Shown in pieces: positions 6,400 to 14,780 of a DNA stretch of 26,101 nucleotides. The notes under the pieces are model-generated. The model searched no databases, had not been told where the DNA came from, and saw nothing but the letters and a program-made list of their open reading frames with translations. This DNA comes from a virus: the IMG/VR virus record IMGVR_UViG_3300030419_002465, positions 1-26,101 of that record; one strand, 5' to 3'. Each line of letters starts with the position of its first letter. The first letter of the stretch is position 1. The position numbers and the translations under genes were made by a program.

Positions 6400-7156
6400 C
6401 CTAACTCCTCTCAGAAATTTCATTAATCAACCTCATTGTGATTTAGGATCCAATGCTTGGGTGTTGGCTGATTTAGTAAGATCAATGAAGAATGCAAGAT
6501 TTATAGATCTTGGTGTTCGATTGGGTGCATCATCTGCTCTCATGTCAATTGAAGCAGATGAAAGAAACAATAAAGTTCATGGTTGTGATTTGAACTTTGA
6601 TGGTTTCGAAAAAAATGGAGCGCGATTTGTTAATAAAGATTATATGTGTTACCTGGCTGACAGTGTAACTCTAGGTAAAAATTGGGATGAAGATCCTTTT
6701 GATATTATTTTTGTTGATACCATTCATACTAGGGAGCAGGTTTTAGCTGAACTTTATTATTGGGTAGATCATTTGAAAGAAGGGGGTTATCTCGTTTTCC
6801 ATGATTCTCATTGGACTGGACCGGGAGATACCATTGGTGGAATGCAGCATGAACGGGTTGATGTTGCCATTACAGATTTTTTCAATCTACCAACTAGTGT
6901 TCGTGAAATGAATGTATATGAAGATGAGGATATTGTTCTTGAGCATCATCAACCAAGTTTTGGTATGACATTTGTTAAAGTAAAATCTCTTGATGCTATT
7001 AAGAGATTCAAAGAAGGTGTTGATTGGGATCAGGTATTTGAGAGACGTAATTGGTTAGCAGATCTTCACTTTAATGAGAGTAGGCCTGATCGTGCTAGTC
7101 GTGAGTGGGGAATAGATTTAAATGCAATTGAATATGAATTGGGAATTACTCGATGA
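6392..7156 (+). CDS. SAM-dependent methyltransferase (Methyltransf_24-like)
   Basis: A 254-residue class I methyltransferase. The SAM-binding motif I is FIDLGVRLGASS (37-48), followed by an acidic strand-2 end (GCDLNFDG). FDIIFVDTIHTREQV is the motif IV region with the Asp-x-x-His pattern seen in the CmcI/Methyltransf_24 group, and GGYLVFHDSHWTG follows. These enzymes commonly methylate sugar hydroxyls. The 75-residue tail after the core is specific to this protein. It overlaps the upstream SDR by eight bases and the next gene by ATGA. The acceptor is unknown; a glycan or nucleotide sugar made by this cluster is likely. Confidence 0.75.
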   Translation: MTNLTPLRNFINQPHCDLGSNAWVLADLVRSMKNARFIDLGVRLGASSALMSIEADERNNKVHGCDLNFDGFEKNGARFVNKDYMCYLADSVTLGKNWDEDPFDIIFVDTIHTREQVLAELYYWVDHLKEGGYLVFHDSHWTGPGDTIGGMQHERVDVAITDFFNLPTSVREMNVYEDEDIVLEHHQPSFGMTFVKVKSLDAIKRFKEGVDWDQVFERRNWLADLHFNESRPDRASREWGIDLNAIEYELGITR

Positions 7157-7983
7157 CATTTGAAGTATCTCATTGGAGTGGTAGACTTGGTAACAATATT
7201 CAACAGGTTGCCAATTGTATTATGGCTGCTGAGAAATATAAATCTACTTTTATTCAGAGATTAGATCATGATATTATTCCAGAATTTAAAGTAGATTTTA
7301 ATACTTTATCAGAAGTATCTCAATGGTGTGGGAAAGGAAGATATTATTGTTGGGAACCTCTTATTCATTGTGAGAAGGGAATCCATGAGGGTGGTAATGA
7401 GACGGGTGTAGATAGAGATTATATCTATGAAAATATGAGGAGGATATGTAAAGATCATATTGCTCCTCATTTAAATCTTCCACGGAAAGAAGAACTGGAT
7501 GATGATACGATTGTAATGCATCTAAGAAGTGGTGATAATTATCATAGATTATTTGATCCACCTACTAACTATGTTCCTAATCCATTAATTTTTTATTTAA
7601 ATCTTATTGAAAGTTTTGATAAGTGTATTCTAATTACAGAACCAGATAGGGAAAATCCTATAGTACATGAGTTGGAGAAGATTGATAAGGTTACTATTCA
7701 ATCCTCAACGGTGGCAGATGATTTTGCTACTCTTATGAGTGCTAAGAATGTGGCTCTTTCTGGTGTAGGAACATTTGCAATGGCGGCCGCTTTATGTTCT
7801 AGTTATATTAAAAATTTATTTACAACAGATCTATTGTTGACTGAACACTTAAACTATACTATGATGTATAACACAGATGTAGAAGTACATGTTATGGAAT
7901 TAGGAGAAGAATATATCCCAGTTATTCCATGTAGTTGGGCTAATACAGAAGAGCAGAGAAAATTTATCATAGATTATAGATGA
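7153..7983 (+). CDS. GT11/O-fucosyltransferase-like glycosyltransferase
   Basis: A 276-residue protein with the GT11-like N-terminal motif GRLGNNIQQV (10-19) and the donor-binding motif HLRSGDNYH (123-131). The latter corresponds to the HxRRxD of alpha-1,2-fucosyltransferases and the HxR of the wider O-fucosyltransferase superfamily. A C-terminal GVGTFAMAAAL segment matches the conserved nucleotide-contacting loop. It is the most diverged of the four such proteins in the window. Family members use GDP-fucose; here GDP-L-galactose is also possible. ATGA overlaps link it to both neighbours. Confidence 0.65.
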   Translation: MTFEVSHWSGRLGNNIQQVANCIMAAEKYKSTFIQRLDHDIIPEFKVDFNTLSEVSQWCGKGRYYCWEPLIHCEKGIHEGGNETGVDRDYIYENMRRICKDHIAPHLNLPRKEELDDDTIVMHLRSGDNYHRLFDPPTNYVPNPLIFYLNLIESFDKCILITEPDRENPIVHELEKIDKVTIQSSTVADDFATLMSAKNVALSGVGTFAMAAALCSSYIKNLFTTDLLLTEHLNYTMMYNTDVEVHVMELGEEYIPVIPCSWANTEEQRKFIIDYR

Positions 7984-8972
7984 AAATATTTGTTACTGGA
8001 TGTGCTGGATTATTGGGTGCACATTATACGCGACATTTACTTCAAAATGGACATGAAGTAATTGGTATTGATGATCTCTCTGGTGGGTATAAAGCTTTTG
8101 TACCCAAAGGGGAGAGGTTTTCTTTTGTAAAATTAAATTTAGAAAGAAGAAAAAAGATTGTAGAACTCTTTGATGAACATAAACCAGAAGTCTTAGTTCA
8201 TTTTGCTGCTTATGCTGCAGAAGGATTATCTCCTTTTATTCGGAATTATAATTACAGAAATAATCTTATCTGTTCTGCTAATTTAATTAATGAATGTATT
8301 AAACATAATACTAAGGTTATTTTTACTTCCAGTATGGCTGTCTATGGAGAGCAGGAACCTCCATTTACAGAAGAGAAAAAACCTCAACCCGTAGATCCCT
8401 ATGGTATTGCTAAGTATGCTGTTGAATCTGATCTTAAATTAGCTCATGATCAGTTTGGATTACGTTATAATATTGTTCGTCCTCATAATGTTCTTGGAAT
8501 ATATCAAAATATTTGGGACAAATATAGAAATGTAATTGGTATTTTTATTCGTAAGACTCTTGATGGATTACCTATTCTTATCTATGGGGATGGAGAACAG
8601 ACAAGAGCATTTTCTGATATTAAATATTACATGGAACCATTTGATCGTCTTTTAAATGAGGAATTCGATGGTGAAATATTTAATATTGGTGCTGATAAAT
8701 ATTTTACACTTAATGAAGTTGCAGAAACAGTTCAACGCATTGGTATAAAGTATGGGTATGAAGTTCCTATTGAACATGGAGAACCAAGGCATGAAGTAAA
8801 GCATGCTTATTGTGATCACACTAAAGCAAAAACTATGTTAGACTTTAGGGATGGAACAAATCTTACGGAACTAGTTGAGAGTATGTTTGTGTGGGCAATG
8901 AATCAACCTAAGAGGAAAGTTAAGGAAATGGAATACGAAATCACTGAAGGCATTTACGATTATTGGAAATGA
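7980..8972 (+). CDS. UDP-glucose 4-epimerase-like SDR
   Basis: A 330-residue GalE/WbpP-like extended SDR with TGCAGLLGAHY (6-16), IDDLSGG (30-36), HFAAYAA (74-80), TSSMAVYG (116-123) with the catalytic Ser, and Y141GIAK145. RPHNVLGIYQNIWDK and YGDGEQTRAFSDI are the nucleotide-sugar binding segments. The length is near that of GalE (about 338). It probably interconverts UDP-Glc/UDP-Gal or their N-acetyl or uronic forms. A UDP-glucose dehydrogenase-like gene at 23801 could supply UDP-glucuronate for such an epimerase. Exact substrate uncertain. Confidence 0.75.
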   Translation: MKIFVTGCAGLLGAHYTRHLLQNGHEVIGIDDLSGGYKAFVPKGERFSFVKLNLERRKKIVELFDEHKPEVLVHFAAYAAEGLSPFIRNYNYRNNLICSANLINECIKHNTKVIFTSSMAVYGEQEPPFTEEKKPQPVDPYGIAKYAVESDLKLAHDQFGLRYNIVRPHNVLGIYQNIWDKYRNVIGIFIRKTLDGLPILIYGDGEQTRAFSDIKYYMEPFDRLLNEEFDGEIFNIGADKYFTLNEVAETVQRIGIKYGYEVPIEHGEPRHEVKHAYCDHTKAKTMLDFRDGTNLTELVESMFVWAMNQPKRKVKEMEYEITEGIYDYWK

Positions 8973-9697
8973 GTATTACCGAAGAAGTCTTACTGGAAAT
9001 GAGTTCCAGAGATAACACAGATCCTAATTACTGGACACGTTATTTTAAAAATGATCATGGTAAATTGAGGCATAATTTTCCTGGATCTGAAAATATAGAG
9101 AAAAATTATTCTCAATCAATGCAAGATATGTTTGTGTTGAGTGTATTGAATGGTAAAAAGAATGGAGTTTATCTGGAGATAGGAGCTGATCTTCCTCGAA
9201 TAGTTAATAATACATATTTGTTGGAGACAGAGTTTGATTGGATGGGAGTATCTTTCGAATGGGAAGGTGATAAAGTTGCATACTTTAATACCGTTAGAAG
9301 AAATCAATGTCTATGTGAAGATGCGACAAAATTTGATTATGACTTTCTTTTTCAACAAAGGAATTATCCAAAACAGATTGATTATCTTCAACTAGATATT
9401 GATCCTGCAGATCAGACTTTAAAAGCTTTAAAGCAATTGCCATTAGATGATTATCGGTTCTCTGTTATTACATATGAGACAGATTTATATCGTTATGGTG
9501 GTGATATACAAGATGAACAGATAGATATTTTGAAATCTTATGGATATGATTTAGTAGTAAGGAATGTAGCTAATGAACAGAATCCTTATGAGGATTGGTG
9601 GGTTGATCCAAATGTTGTTGATATGGATATAGTTGAGAAGTTTAGACAACCTAGTAGATTATCAAAAGAATCTCCACTTTGTATTTTTAGGAGTTAA
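8969..9697 (+). CDS. FkbM-like methyltransferase
   Basis: A 242-residue protein resembling the FkbM group. SQSMQDMFVLSVL (48-60) followed by GVYLEIGADLP (66-76) is the typical SQxxQDxF...GxFVEIGA signature, and DYLQLDIDPAD is the later acidic motif. The usual DPxxxN/GxxxSNTxxLE region is changed to IVNNTYLLE. ATG 8969 (ATGA overlap with the previous stop) is preferred over the TTG at 8963. It may methylate a sugar, or be a degenerate relative working with the FkbM protein that follows two bases downstream. Confidence 0.65.
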   Translation: MSITEEVLLEMSSRDNTDPNYWTRYFKNDHGKLRHNFPGSENIEKNYSQSMQDMFVLSVLNGKKNGVYLEIGADLPRIVNNTYLLETEFDWMGVSFEWEGDKVAYFNTVRRNQCLCEDATKFDYDFLFQQRNYPKQIDYLQLDIDPADQTLKALKQLPLDDYRFSVITYETDLYRYGGDIQDEQIDILKSYGYDLVVRNVANEQNPYEDWWVDPNVVDMDIVEKFRQPSRLSKESPLCIFRS

Positions 9698-9699
9698 GA

Positions 9700-10332
9700 A
9701 TGTTATTAAGTTATCCAGGATTGGTAAGACAATTTAATTGTAATGTGAGTGGAGTCATTCATGTGGGTGGACATATTGGAGAGGAATTGGAAGTATATAA
9801 AGATCAAGGGGTAAGAAATCTCCTTATGTTTGAACCCCAAAAACATTGTTTTGATCAGATTGTAGAAAGATCTAAACAAATGGGGATGACTGATATAAAA
9901 TTAGTTAATAAAGCATTAGGAAGTGTGGTTGAAGAAAAGGAAATTGTTTCTGATCCTACAGGCCTTACAGGATCTTTATTGAAAGGTAAAGAGGTTTATA
10001 ATTTTCCTGATCTAGATGAATCTAAATGGACACATCGTGAGATGGTACAAGTCTCAAAACTTGATGATGAAATTCCAGAAGATCATAATTATAATTTTTT
10101 AAATATGGACACTCAAGGGTATGAACTTGAAGTATTGAAAGGTGGGACTAGAGTAATGGAGAAAATAGATTATGTTTATACAGAAGTTAATAAGGTAGAA
10201 GTCTATGAAAATAATGCTATGGTTGAAGAACTTGATGAATTTTTAAACGGATATAATATGAAGAGAGTTAATGAATGGTGGCATGTTCATGGTTGGGGTG
10301 ATGCTTTTTATATTAAGACAGATTTGATATGA
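9700..10332 (+). CDS. FkbM family methyltransferase
   Basis: A compact 210-residue FkbM-type SAM methyltransferase. Motif I is VIHVGGHIGEELEVY (19-33), FEPQKHCFDQI is the strand-2 acidic motif, and FLNMDTQGYELEVLKG (133-148) is the hallmark of the family. Members O-methylate sugars in LPS, capsules and natural products. AGGAG (9689-9693) precedes ATG 9700 with good spacing. It is tandem with another FkbM-like gene; the two may methylate different positions or residues. Confidence 0.8.
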   Translation: MLLSYPGLVRQFNCNVSGVIHVGGHIGEELEVYKDQGVRNLLMFEPQKHCFDQIVERSKQMGMTDIKLVNKALGSVVEEKEIVSDPTGLTGSLLKGKEVYNFPDLDESKWTHREMVQVSKLDDEIPEDHNYNFLNMDTQGYELEVLKGGTRVMEKIDYVYTEVNKVEVYENNAMVEELDEFLNGYNMKRVNEWWHVHGWGDAFYIKTDLI

Positions 10333-11177
10333 AGGTATTTGATTCTTTTAGATTCTTTAATGAATTAGATCTTTTAGAGATAAGATTTAATTTACTTTAT
10401 GATGTAGTAGATCATTTCGTTATTACGGAATGTCCATATACTATTATGGGTGATGAGAAACCTTTATATTATTTGGAAAATAAAGATAGGTTTGCCAAGT
10501 TTAATGATAAAGTTATCCATGATATCATGGAAGATATTCCCGATGATTTTTCAGACTATATTCAGAAGAGAAAGTACCACACTCCTTATGGGGCTATTGA
10601 TCGTAATTGTGGCCAACGTTATATTGATATCCCTATTAGGTATCAAAGAGATATGTATGCTAGAAACTATACTGCATACTCTTTAGAAAAGGCAGGTGTA
10701 TCTAATGGAGATATTGTTATTACAAGTGATGCTGATGAAATTATTAATCCTTTAATCTTAGAGTCACTTGATTGGTTTGATCCATTTAATCATTACGTTG
10801 CCCTTCAAAGGACTTTTTATTATCAATTAAATACTCTTTATCAAGAAGACTGGATGGGATCTAGAATATGTACCTGGGATAAGTTGAGGAATTTATCGGT
10901 TGATCAGTTACGTCAGAGTCATCCTGATTCCTATAGATTAGAACAGGGTGGATGGCATTGGAGTTATTTTGGTAATGTGGATACTGTTAAACAGAAACTA
11001 ACAGCTTGTGCTGATAGTCATCATGGTGTAGATAATTTAGAAGAGAAAGTTGAGAAGGGAATGGATCCGGTAGGACGGGGATTAAGTTATCCTGCAGTCC
11101 CTCTTGACGATTCTTTCCCTGCTTATATTATAGAGAATCAAGAAAAATATTCTGCATTTATCAAACCATGGAATTGA
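10329..11177 (+). CDS. Family 17 glycosyltransferase (GT17)
   Basis: A 282-residue protein with the GT17 signature at the N-terminus (VFDSFRFFNELDLLEIRF, residues 3-20; then FVITECPYTIMGDEKPL). SDADE (133-137) is the DxD-like metal and nucleotide motif, and GGWHWSYFGNVDTVKQKL is the conserved C-terminal block. The family is named for the animal bisecting beta-1,4-GlcNAc transferase and has many members in bacterial and viral glycan clusters. The likely donor is UDP-GlcNAc or another UDP sugar, the acceptor a growing oligosaccharide. ATGA overlap with the FkbM gene. Confidence 0.8.
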   Translation: MKVFDSFRFFNELDLLEIRFNLLYDVVDHFVITECPYTIMGDEKPLYYLENKDRFAKFNDKVIHDIMEDIPDDFSDYIQKRKYHTPYGAIDRNCGQRYIDIPIRYQRDMYARNYTAYSLEKAGVSNGDIVITSDADEIINPLILESLDWFDPFNHYVALQRTFYYQLNTLYQEDWMGSRICTWDKLRNLSVDQLRQSHPDSYRLEQGGWHWSYFGNVDTVKQKLTACADSHHGVDNLEEKVEKGMDPVGRGLSYPAVPLDDSFPAYIIENQEKYSAFIKPWN

Positions 11178-12088
11178 TTGAAGGTGTAGCACTTTCCAAC
11201 CTTTGCGATTATTCTTTTGGAGATCAGTCAGGCCAGTGGAGTAGCATTTATACTTCTTTTATGAAACCTGCTAATCTTCTTAATACCGAATTTGTTAGTA
11301 AGGTATTTGAAGTGCAGAAAAGTCGTGATTATATGACTTTGTTTATTGATAATATAAGATTATATAAAAGAGATATTAAATCTGTAAGTGATAGGGATCG
11401 TCCTTATGTTGAACAGTTGATGGATGAAAGTGATTTGCTTTCCTTATGTTCTAATTTTCCGCATATGAAGTTTATTATCTTCACTAATTTGGAAGATACT
11501 CCTACAGATGAATATATCTTTGATGCAATCCCTGAGAATGTTATTAGAATTGTTGCTGTCAATGCGGTTGCTAATGGTGGAAAAGTGATACCAGCACCCT
11601 ATGGTGTGCAACGTAGGATGCAATCAAATGATTATAGAATAGAACATCTGCAGAAGGCAATGTTGAGTTCTATTCCTCTTTTGGATTCTAAACTCTTGTA
11701 TATAAGTCATCAAGAGTCATCTGAGAGAGCAGGGATTAAGGATATGTTTGCGGATCAGGAATGGGCTACTGTTAATTATGATAGAGTAGATTATTCTACA
11801 TTCTTATATAATATTTGTCAGCATAAGTTTATGATATGTCCTATAGGTAATGCTGTTGACTGTCATAGGAACTGGGAAGTTCTTTATTTGCGTCGAGTAC
11901 CTGTAATGGAAACGCATCCATATCTTATTGACTTATTCGATGATTATCCTGTATTATGGGTGAGTGGGTATGAAGATATTACAGAAGACTTATTAAGATT
12001 GAATAATCATTTGTTTGAAGAAGTTCAAAAAATGGATCTAAATCAATTATCACTACCACATTTCTTTGAAAAATGGACAAAAAATTAG
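11168..12088 (+). CDS. Exostosin-like glycosyltransferase
   Basis: A 306-residue protein without an obvious N-terminal signature. Its C-terminal part has KFMICPIGNAVDCHRNWEVL followed by YLRRVPVMETHPYLIDLFDD and VLWVSGYEDIT. This matches the GT-B C-terminal domain of exostosin/GT47-like enzymes (FxxxPxGxxxDxxRxxExLxxGxxPV). Such enzymes transfer uronic acid, galactose or xylose from nucleotide sugars. It overlaps the genes on both sides. The transferase assignment is fair; donor and linkage are unknown. Confidence 0.6.
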   Translation: MELIEGVALSNLCDYSFGDQSGQWSSIYTSFMKPANLLNTEFVSKVFEVQKSRDYMTLFIDNIRLYKRDIKSVSDRDRPYVEQLMDESDLLSLCSNFPHMKFIIFTNLEDTPTDEYIFDAIPENVIRIVAVNAVANGGKVIPAPYGVQRRMQSNDYRIEHLQKAMLSSIPLLDSKLLYISHQESSERAGIKDMFADQEWATVNYDRVDYSTFLYNICQHKFMICPIGNAVDCHRNWEVLYLRRVPVMETHPYLIDLFDDYPVLWVSGYEDITEDLLRLNNHLFEEVQKMDLNQLSLPHFFEKWTKN

Positions 12089-12786
12089 TTATATCAAATC
12101 ATAATTCTGATCTTGAATGGTTGAGTATGACATATGAATATGGATTCTCACCAGAGAATACCATCATTTATGATCGGAGTGATGAAGTAAAAGATTGGAG
12201 TCATTTAGGAGAGAGTATTCGTTCTCCTAATGTTGGAGAGAATATCTATGATATAATGAGATTTATTGTAGAACATTATTATGATCTCCCTGATGTAAGT
12301 ATCTTTGTTAAGGGTAATCTGTTTCAACGTCCTGAAGAGAAGGGTGGAGAGAATTATTACACTACTAAAGAAAGATTTCGTCGTGCTTTGCAAGCAGAAT
12401 ATTTTTTACCTATAGAACGGTTTCATGATTCTACTTCTTTTGTAGTTAATGGGGGTGGATTTATTCAACCCACTTGGGAGGCTGTATCTAATAGGGAAAT
12501 ATATACGAGACATTTTTCAACCTTTCCAGAGATGTTGGATAAGTTATTTGTTAATGCTCCGCGTTTTCCTTATAATAGATTTGCACCAGGTGGGAATTAT
12601 GTTGTACCTAAAGCTAATATACTGAAATTTACTAAATTTTTCTATGAGAAGTTGCAGCATTATTGTTCTTATGAACCCCCTGACGAATTTCAAAGTACTT
12701 CGGGTGAATCTTATTTACTAGAAAGGGGTTTATATATGTTCTGGACTGAAGATCTAGTGGAAAAGAGAATACCAGGAGTATGGTGA
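12073..12786 (+). CDS. DUF3431-like putative glycosyltransferase
   Basis: A 237-residue protein with the pattern of DUF3431-type proteins: NVGENIYDIMRFIVEHYYDL, then PDVSIFVKGNLFQRP, and a late FAPGGNYVVPKANILKF motif followed by a YLLERGLYMFW segment. Family members are found in polysaccharide clusters and resemble GT-A transferases that read a donor and a protein- or sugar-borne acceptor. Biochemical evidence for the family is thin, so the role is inferred from position among other transferases. It overlaps the upstream gene by 16 bases. Confidence 0.55.
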   Translation: MDKKLVISNHNSDLEWLSMTYEYGFSPENTIIYDRSDEVKDWSHLGESIRSPNVGENIYDIMRFIVEHYYDLPDVSIFVKGNLFQRPEEKGGENYYTTKERFRRALQAEYFLPIERFHDSTSFVVNGGGFIQPTWEAVSNREIYTRHFSTFPEMLDKLFVNAPRFPYNRFAPGGNYVVPKANILKFTKFFYEKLQHYCSYEPPDEFQSTSGESYLLERGLYMFWTEDLVEKRIPGVW

Positions 12787-12788
12787 CT

Positions 12789-13280
12789 ATGAAGATTGGA
12801 TTTAATTGTAGTTCTTTTGACTTATTCCATGCAGGGCATGTCACTATGCTTAAGATGGAAAAAGAATTATGTGATTATTTGAAGGTTGCTCTTCAAGTAG
12901 ATCCTACTATTGATCGTCCTGGAGTTAAAAATAAACCTACCCAATCTGTCTATGAAAGGTATGTTCAATTGCAGGGGTGTAAGTATGTGGATGAGATTCT
13001 AGTGTATGAGACAGAAGCAGACTTACTTAATATGATTCAGACACAAACAATTGATGTGAGATTCTTGAGTGAGGAATATAAGGATAGGGATTTTACGGGT
13101 AAACAATATTGTATTGATAATGGAATTGAATTATACTTTCATTTAAGGAGACATCAATATTCTTCTACAGAATTAAGAAATAGGGTTTATCAATTGGAGA
13201 AGGAGAAGAGATCTGAGAATGTAAAAGAAAGTGTAGAACAATATTCTCCTAAATTATTAGACAAGTACTTGGATCAATGA
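12789..13280 (+). CDS. TagD-like cytidylyltransferase
   Basis: A 163-residue nucleotidyltransferase of the HxGH superfamily. FNCSSFDLFHAGHVTML (5-21) carries the H14-A-G-H17 motif, and YSSTELRN (124-131) is the ISSTxxR-type motif that closes on the triphosphate. RYVQLQGCKYVDEIL is the conserved helix-strand unit of glycerol-3-phosphate cytidylyltransferases. It probably makes a CDP-activated polyol or alcohol, although related enzymes activate other phosphates. ATG 12789 is preferred because homologues start MKIG-like; ATG 12780 is an alternative, overlapping the previous stop. It directly precedes rmlB with an ATGA overlap. Confidence 0.7.
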   Translation: MKIGFNCSSFDLFHAGHVTMLKMEKELCDYLKVALQVDPTIDRPGVKNKPTQSVYERYVQLQGCKYVDEILVYETEADLLNMIQTQTIDVRFLSEEYKDRDFTGKQYCIDNGIELYFHLRRHQYSSTELRNRVYQLEKEKRSENVKESVEQYSPKLLDKYLDQ

Positions 13281-14191
13281 CGGTATTAGTTACAGGAGGA
13301 GCTGGATTTATTGGTAGTAATTTACTTCACAGTTTAGTGGAGTTGGGTGATGATATTGTTTGTGTAGATAGTCTTACTTATGCAGGGGATAGGAAAAATA
13401 TTCCTTCATCTGTTACTTTATATGTGACTGATATTTCTGATACTCATAACTGTGAGTTTATATTTAAAAAGCATAAACCCTCTATTGTATTTCATTTAGC
13501 GGCAGAGAGTCATGTAGATAATTCAATTAAAGATTGTTCTAAATTTATTCAAACCAATATTGTTGGGACGGTAAATTTATTGAATCTCTCGATGAAATAT
13601 GAGGTGGATAAGTTCATTCATGTTTCTACTGATGAGGTATATGGATCTATAGATCAAGGATCATTTACTGAGGATTCATTGTATGATCCGAGGAATCCAT
13701 ATTCAGCCTCTAAAGCATCTAGTGATCACTTTGTAAAAGCATATCATAATACATATGGTTTACCTGTAGTCATTACTAATTGCTCTAATAATTATGGACC
13801 TAGACAGAATAAAGAAAAATTAATTCCTCAAACAATTCTAAATTTGATGAATGGAAAGACGGTTCCTGTGTATGGTGAAGGGAAACAAATTAGAGATTGG
13901 TTGTATGTACAAGATCATTGTGAAGCATTGATACGAGTGATGAAAGATGGTAAAGTTGGTGAGAAATATAATATTGGAGGAAGACAGGAGATTGCAAATA
14001 TTGATTTAGTGAAAAAAATTATTTCTATTATGGGGAAAAGTGTATCTATGATAGAATTTGTTGAAGATCGTCCAGGTCATGATTATAGATATTCAACAGA
14101 CATCACTAAGATTCAAAATAATCTATCGTGGTGGCCTAGATTTACTTTAGAAGAGTCTCTTATTAAAACTATTGAGTGGTATGCATACTGA
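13277..14191 (+). CDS. rmlB: dTDP-glucose 4,6-dehydratase-like (RmlB)
   Basis: A 304-residue extended SDR with TGGAGFIGSN (6-15), HLAAESHVDNSI (73-84), STDEVYG (117-123) carrying the diagnostic catalytic Thr118, Asp119 and Glu120, and Y142SASK146. NNYGPRQ and RPGHDYRYSTD are the RmlB substrate-binding blocks. The Asp-Glu pair distinguishes dehydratases from epimerases. It converts dTDP-glucose to dTDP-4-keto-6-deoxyglucose. It is slightly shorter than cellular RmlB (about 330-360). rmlC follows directly, but no rmlA is seen, so dTDP-glucose must come from the host or from elsewhere in the genome. Confidence 0.85.
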   Translation: MTVLVTGGAGFIGSNLLHSLVELGDDIVCVDSLTYAGDRKNIPSSVTLYVTDISDTHNCEFIFKKHKPSIVFHLAAESHVDNSIKDCSKFIQTNIVGTVNLLNLSMKYEVDKFIHVSTDEVYGSIDQGSFTEDSLYDPRNPYSASKASSDHFVKAYHNTYGLPVVITNCSNNYGPRQNKEKLIPQTILNLMNGKTVPVYGEGKQIRDWLYVQDHCEALIRVMKDGKVGEKYNIGGRQEIANIDLVKKIISIMGKSVSMIEFVEDRPGHDYRYSTDITKIQNNLSWWPRFTLEESLIKTIEWYAY

Positions 14192-14780
14192 ATTTGAACC
14201 ATGTAAAGGATGTATTCCTACATATGATTTCCATCCACCAGATACTGGTAATGGAGATTATATAAAAGAGGTGATGGTCAGAGAAGGGAAAGTATTTGTG
14301 GATGAAAGAGGGTTCTTTATGGAATCCTATAATAGAAAAAGGTTTGCGAATGAAGTTGCACCTTATACATTTGTTCAGGATAATCATTCAAAGTCTTCTA
14401 AAGGAGTTTTAAGAGGACTTCATTATCAAGTAGAACATCCTCAAGGAAAATTGATAAGGTGTACTCAAGGTTTGGTTTATGATATAATGGTAGATCTTAG
14501 GAAGTCTTCTTCTACTTTTGGGAAGTGGTTTGGTATTCATTTAGATAAACCTAACTTTCAAATTTGGGTTCCTCCTGGACTAGCTCATGGGTTTTATACT
14601 TTAAGTAATACTGCAGAGTTAGAATACAAAACGACTGATTATTATTATCCTGAACATGAAAGAACTTTGTTATGGAATGATCCTCAACTGAATATAGATT
14701 GGGAGTTGGTAGGAAATCCTATACTTTCTTCTAAAGATAAGGAAGGAAAATTATTTGAAGAGTGTGAAAAGTATGAGTAA
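14181..14780 (+). CDS. rmlC: dTDP-4-dehydrorhamnose 3,5-epimerase-like (RmlC)
   Basis: A 199-residue cupin epimerase. VFVDERGFFMESYNR (38-52), FVQDNHSKSSKGVLRGLHYQ (64-83) with the catalytic His81, VPPGLAHGFYTL (130-141) and AELEYKTTDYY with the catalytic Tyr region are all RmlC hallmarks. It epimerises C3 and C5 of dTDP-4-keto-6-deoxyglucose. Before the normal RmlC start there are about 27 extra residues with a CKGC motif and a HPPDTGNGDY stretch, unusual for the family. ATG 14181 overlaps rmlB by 11 bases; the TTG at 14172 is less likely. Confidence 0.85.
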   Translation: MHTEFEPCKGCIPTYDFHPPDTGNGDYIKEVMVREGKVFVDERGFFMESYNRKRFANEVAPYTFVQDNHSKSSKGVLRGLHYQVEHPQGKLIRCTQGLVYDIMVDLRKSSSTFGKWFGIHLDKPNFQIWVPPGLAHGFYTLSNTAELEYKTTDYYYPEHERTLLWNDPQLNIDWELVGNPILSSKDKEGKLFEECEKYE

